A stretch of 15,025 nt of DNA, taken from positions 1 through 15,025 of the forward strand of contig URJF01000025.1 in assembly GCA_900548085.1 (NCBI GenBank), read 5' to 3'. The first letter of the stretch is position 1; each line of letters begins with the position of its first letter. The notes beneath the pieces are model-generated. The model searched no databases. It worked only from the letters and a program-made list of their open reading frames with translations, and was not told where the DNA came from. The translations under genes were made by a program, and so were the position numbers. This DNA comes from an uncultured Oscillospiraceae bacterium (GTDB lineage: Bacteria; Bacillota; Clostridia; Oscillospirales; Acutalibacteraceae). Shown here in pieces: positions 14,589 through 15,025 of this stretch.

Positions 14589-15025
14589 TTAACCCAAGTA
14601 GGTTTCAACTCTGTCGAGAATACGGTTTACGTTGTCAATCATATTGATCATACCGCTCATATAGATGTTGCCGGCGCAAAGCTCGGAAATAGTAGATGCG
14701 GTACCGTTAAACAAACCGTTTGCAAGCTCGACAGTCTTAAATTCCATAATGGCTCTCGGAGTGTCCGGCTTTTCTTTGATGAGCTGGAGCTGATGATTGC
14801 GTACTCTGACAGTGACATACACCTTGTCGGTAATACCCATCTGAATATCACCATCACAAATATATGATGCAGATTTAGTGCTGATAGAATCTGTGTTGCC
14901 CAGAGCACAGATAGCACCGCCGATAGTGTACATCGTGAGAATTGTGGATTTTTCAAAAAAGTCCTTATTCTTCAAATCCTCATCACTCGGCATAAGGAAC
15001 TTGGTCAAGCGGTCTGTAAGTTTAG
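14589..15025 (-). CDS. SCP2-like protein, C-terminal part, 5' end beyond window
   Basis: The frame is open to the window edge, so the 144 visible residues are the C-terminal part of a longer protein. A possible TTG start at 15008 and ATG at 14993 have no ribosome binding site, which supports a true start outside. The pattern IMEFKTVELANGLFNGTASTI, then NIYMSGMINMIDNVNRIL, parallels both halves of the 265-residue SCP2-like protein at 10502-11299. The preceding acidic stretch MPSDEDLKNKD sits like the domain linker of that protein, so the visible part is most likely its second SCP2 domain. It is the first visible gene of the operon, 14 nt ahead of the aminotransferase. Function is probably binding of a hydrophobic ligand or partner, inferred from fold resemblance only. 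Confidence 0.58.
   Translation of the reverse strand, partial: KLTDRLTKFLMPSDEDLKNKDFFEKSTILTMYTIGGAICALGNTDSISTKSASYICDGDIQMGITDKVYVTVRVRNHQLQLIKEKPDTPRAIMEFKTVELANGLFNGTASTISELCAGNIYMSGMINMIDNVNRILDRVETYLG

Noticed and set aside
14991..15005. MPSDE appears at the N-terminus of one SCP2-like protein and inside the other, suggesting a start at ATG 14993
   Set aside because: No ribosome binding site precedes ATG 14993, the frame continues upstream, and the stretch aligns better with the linker between SCP2 domains. The shared pentapeptide is probably chance.

Overview
The window looks like a piece of chromosome from a low-to-mid GC gut-type Firmicute, probably a Clostridia member of the Ruminococcaceae/Oscillospiraceae kind. 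The grounds are strong AGGAG/GGGG Shine-Dalgarno sites, sigma-A promoters, T-tailed hairpin terminators, an HD-type CCA-adding enzyme, a split transketolase, and secreted proteins with BspA-like leucine-rich repeats and lysine-rich fibronectin-III modules ending in KTK. The genus cannot be fixed from the sequence alone. Nearly every gene lies on the minus strand. I see no tRNA, rRNA, CRISPR array, insertion sequence or phage gene.

Layout on the + strand coordinates. (1) 1-742: the 5' part of a CCA-adding enzyme gene on the minus strand, cut by the window edge, with a good promoter. (2) 813-1187: a small plus-strand membrane protein, divergent from it, ending in a long bidirectional terminator shared with the next gene. 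(3) 1217-2797: a secreted LRR / CxxC-repeat / Ig-like / Fn3 protein with its own promoter. (4) 8200 down to 2968: a four-gene minus-strand operon (phosphohexomutase, NifU-like scaffold, GH38 alpha-mannosidase, small membrane protein), with a promoter at 8234-8262 and a terminator at 2931-2961. (5) 10223 down to 8314: two secreted Fn3 proteins transcribed together, with identical 23-bp translation leaders, a promoter at 10254-10282 and a terminator at 8270-8287. (6) 15025 down to 10502: an operon entering from outside the window. It holds a partial SCP2-like protein, a class III aminotransferase related to glutamate-1-semialdehyde aminomutase, transketolase N-half, transketolase C-half and a second SCP2-like protein, and ends at a strong terminator at 10443-10472.

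How they may work together. The mannosidase/phosphomutase operon fits cytoplasmic trimming of mannosides and entry of sugar phosphates into central metabolism, but the NifU-like and membrane proteins have no evident part in that. The most intriguing block is (6). A PLP aminotransferase and a two-subunit TPP transketolase are bracketed by two proteins resembling the lipid-binding SCP2 fold. I know of no described pathway with this exact combination. It could make or degrade an amino-ketose or amino-aldehyde with a hydrophobic part, but that is inference only.
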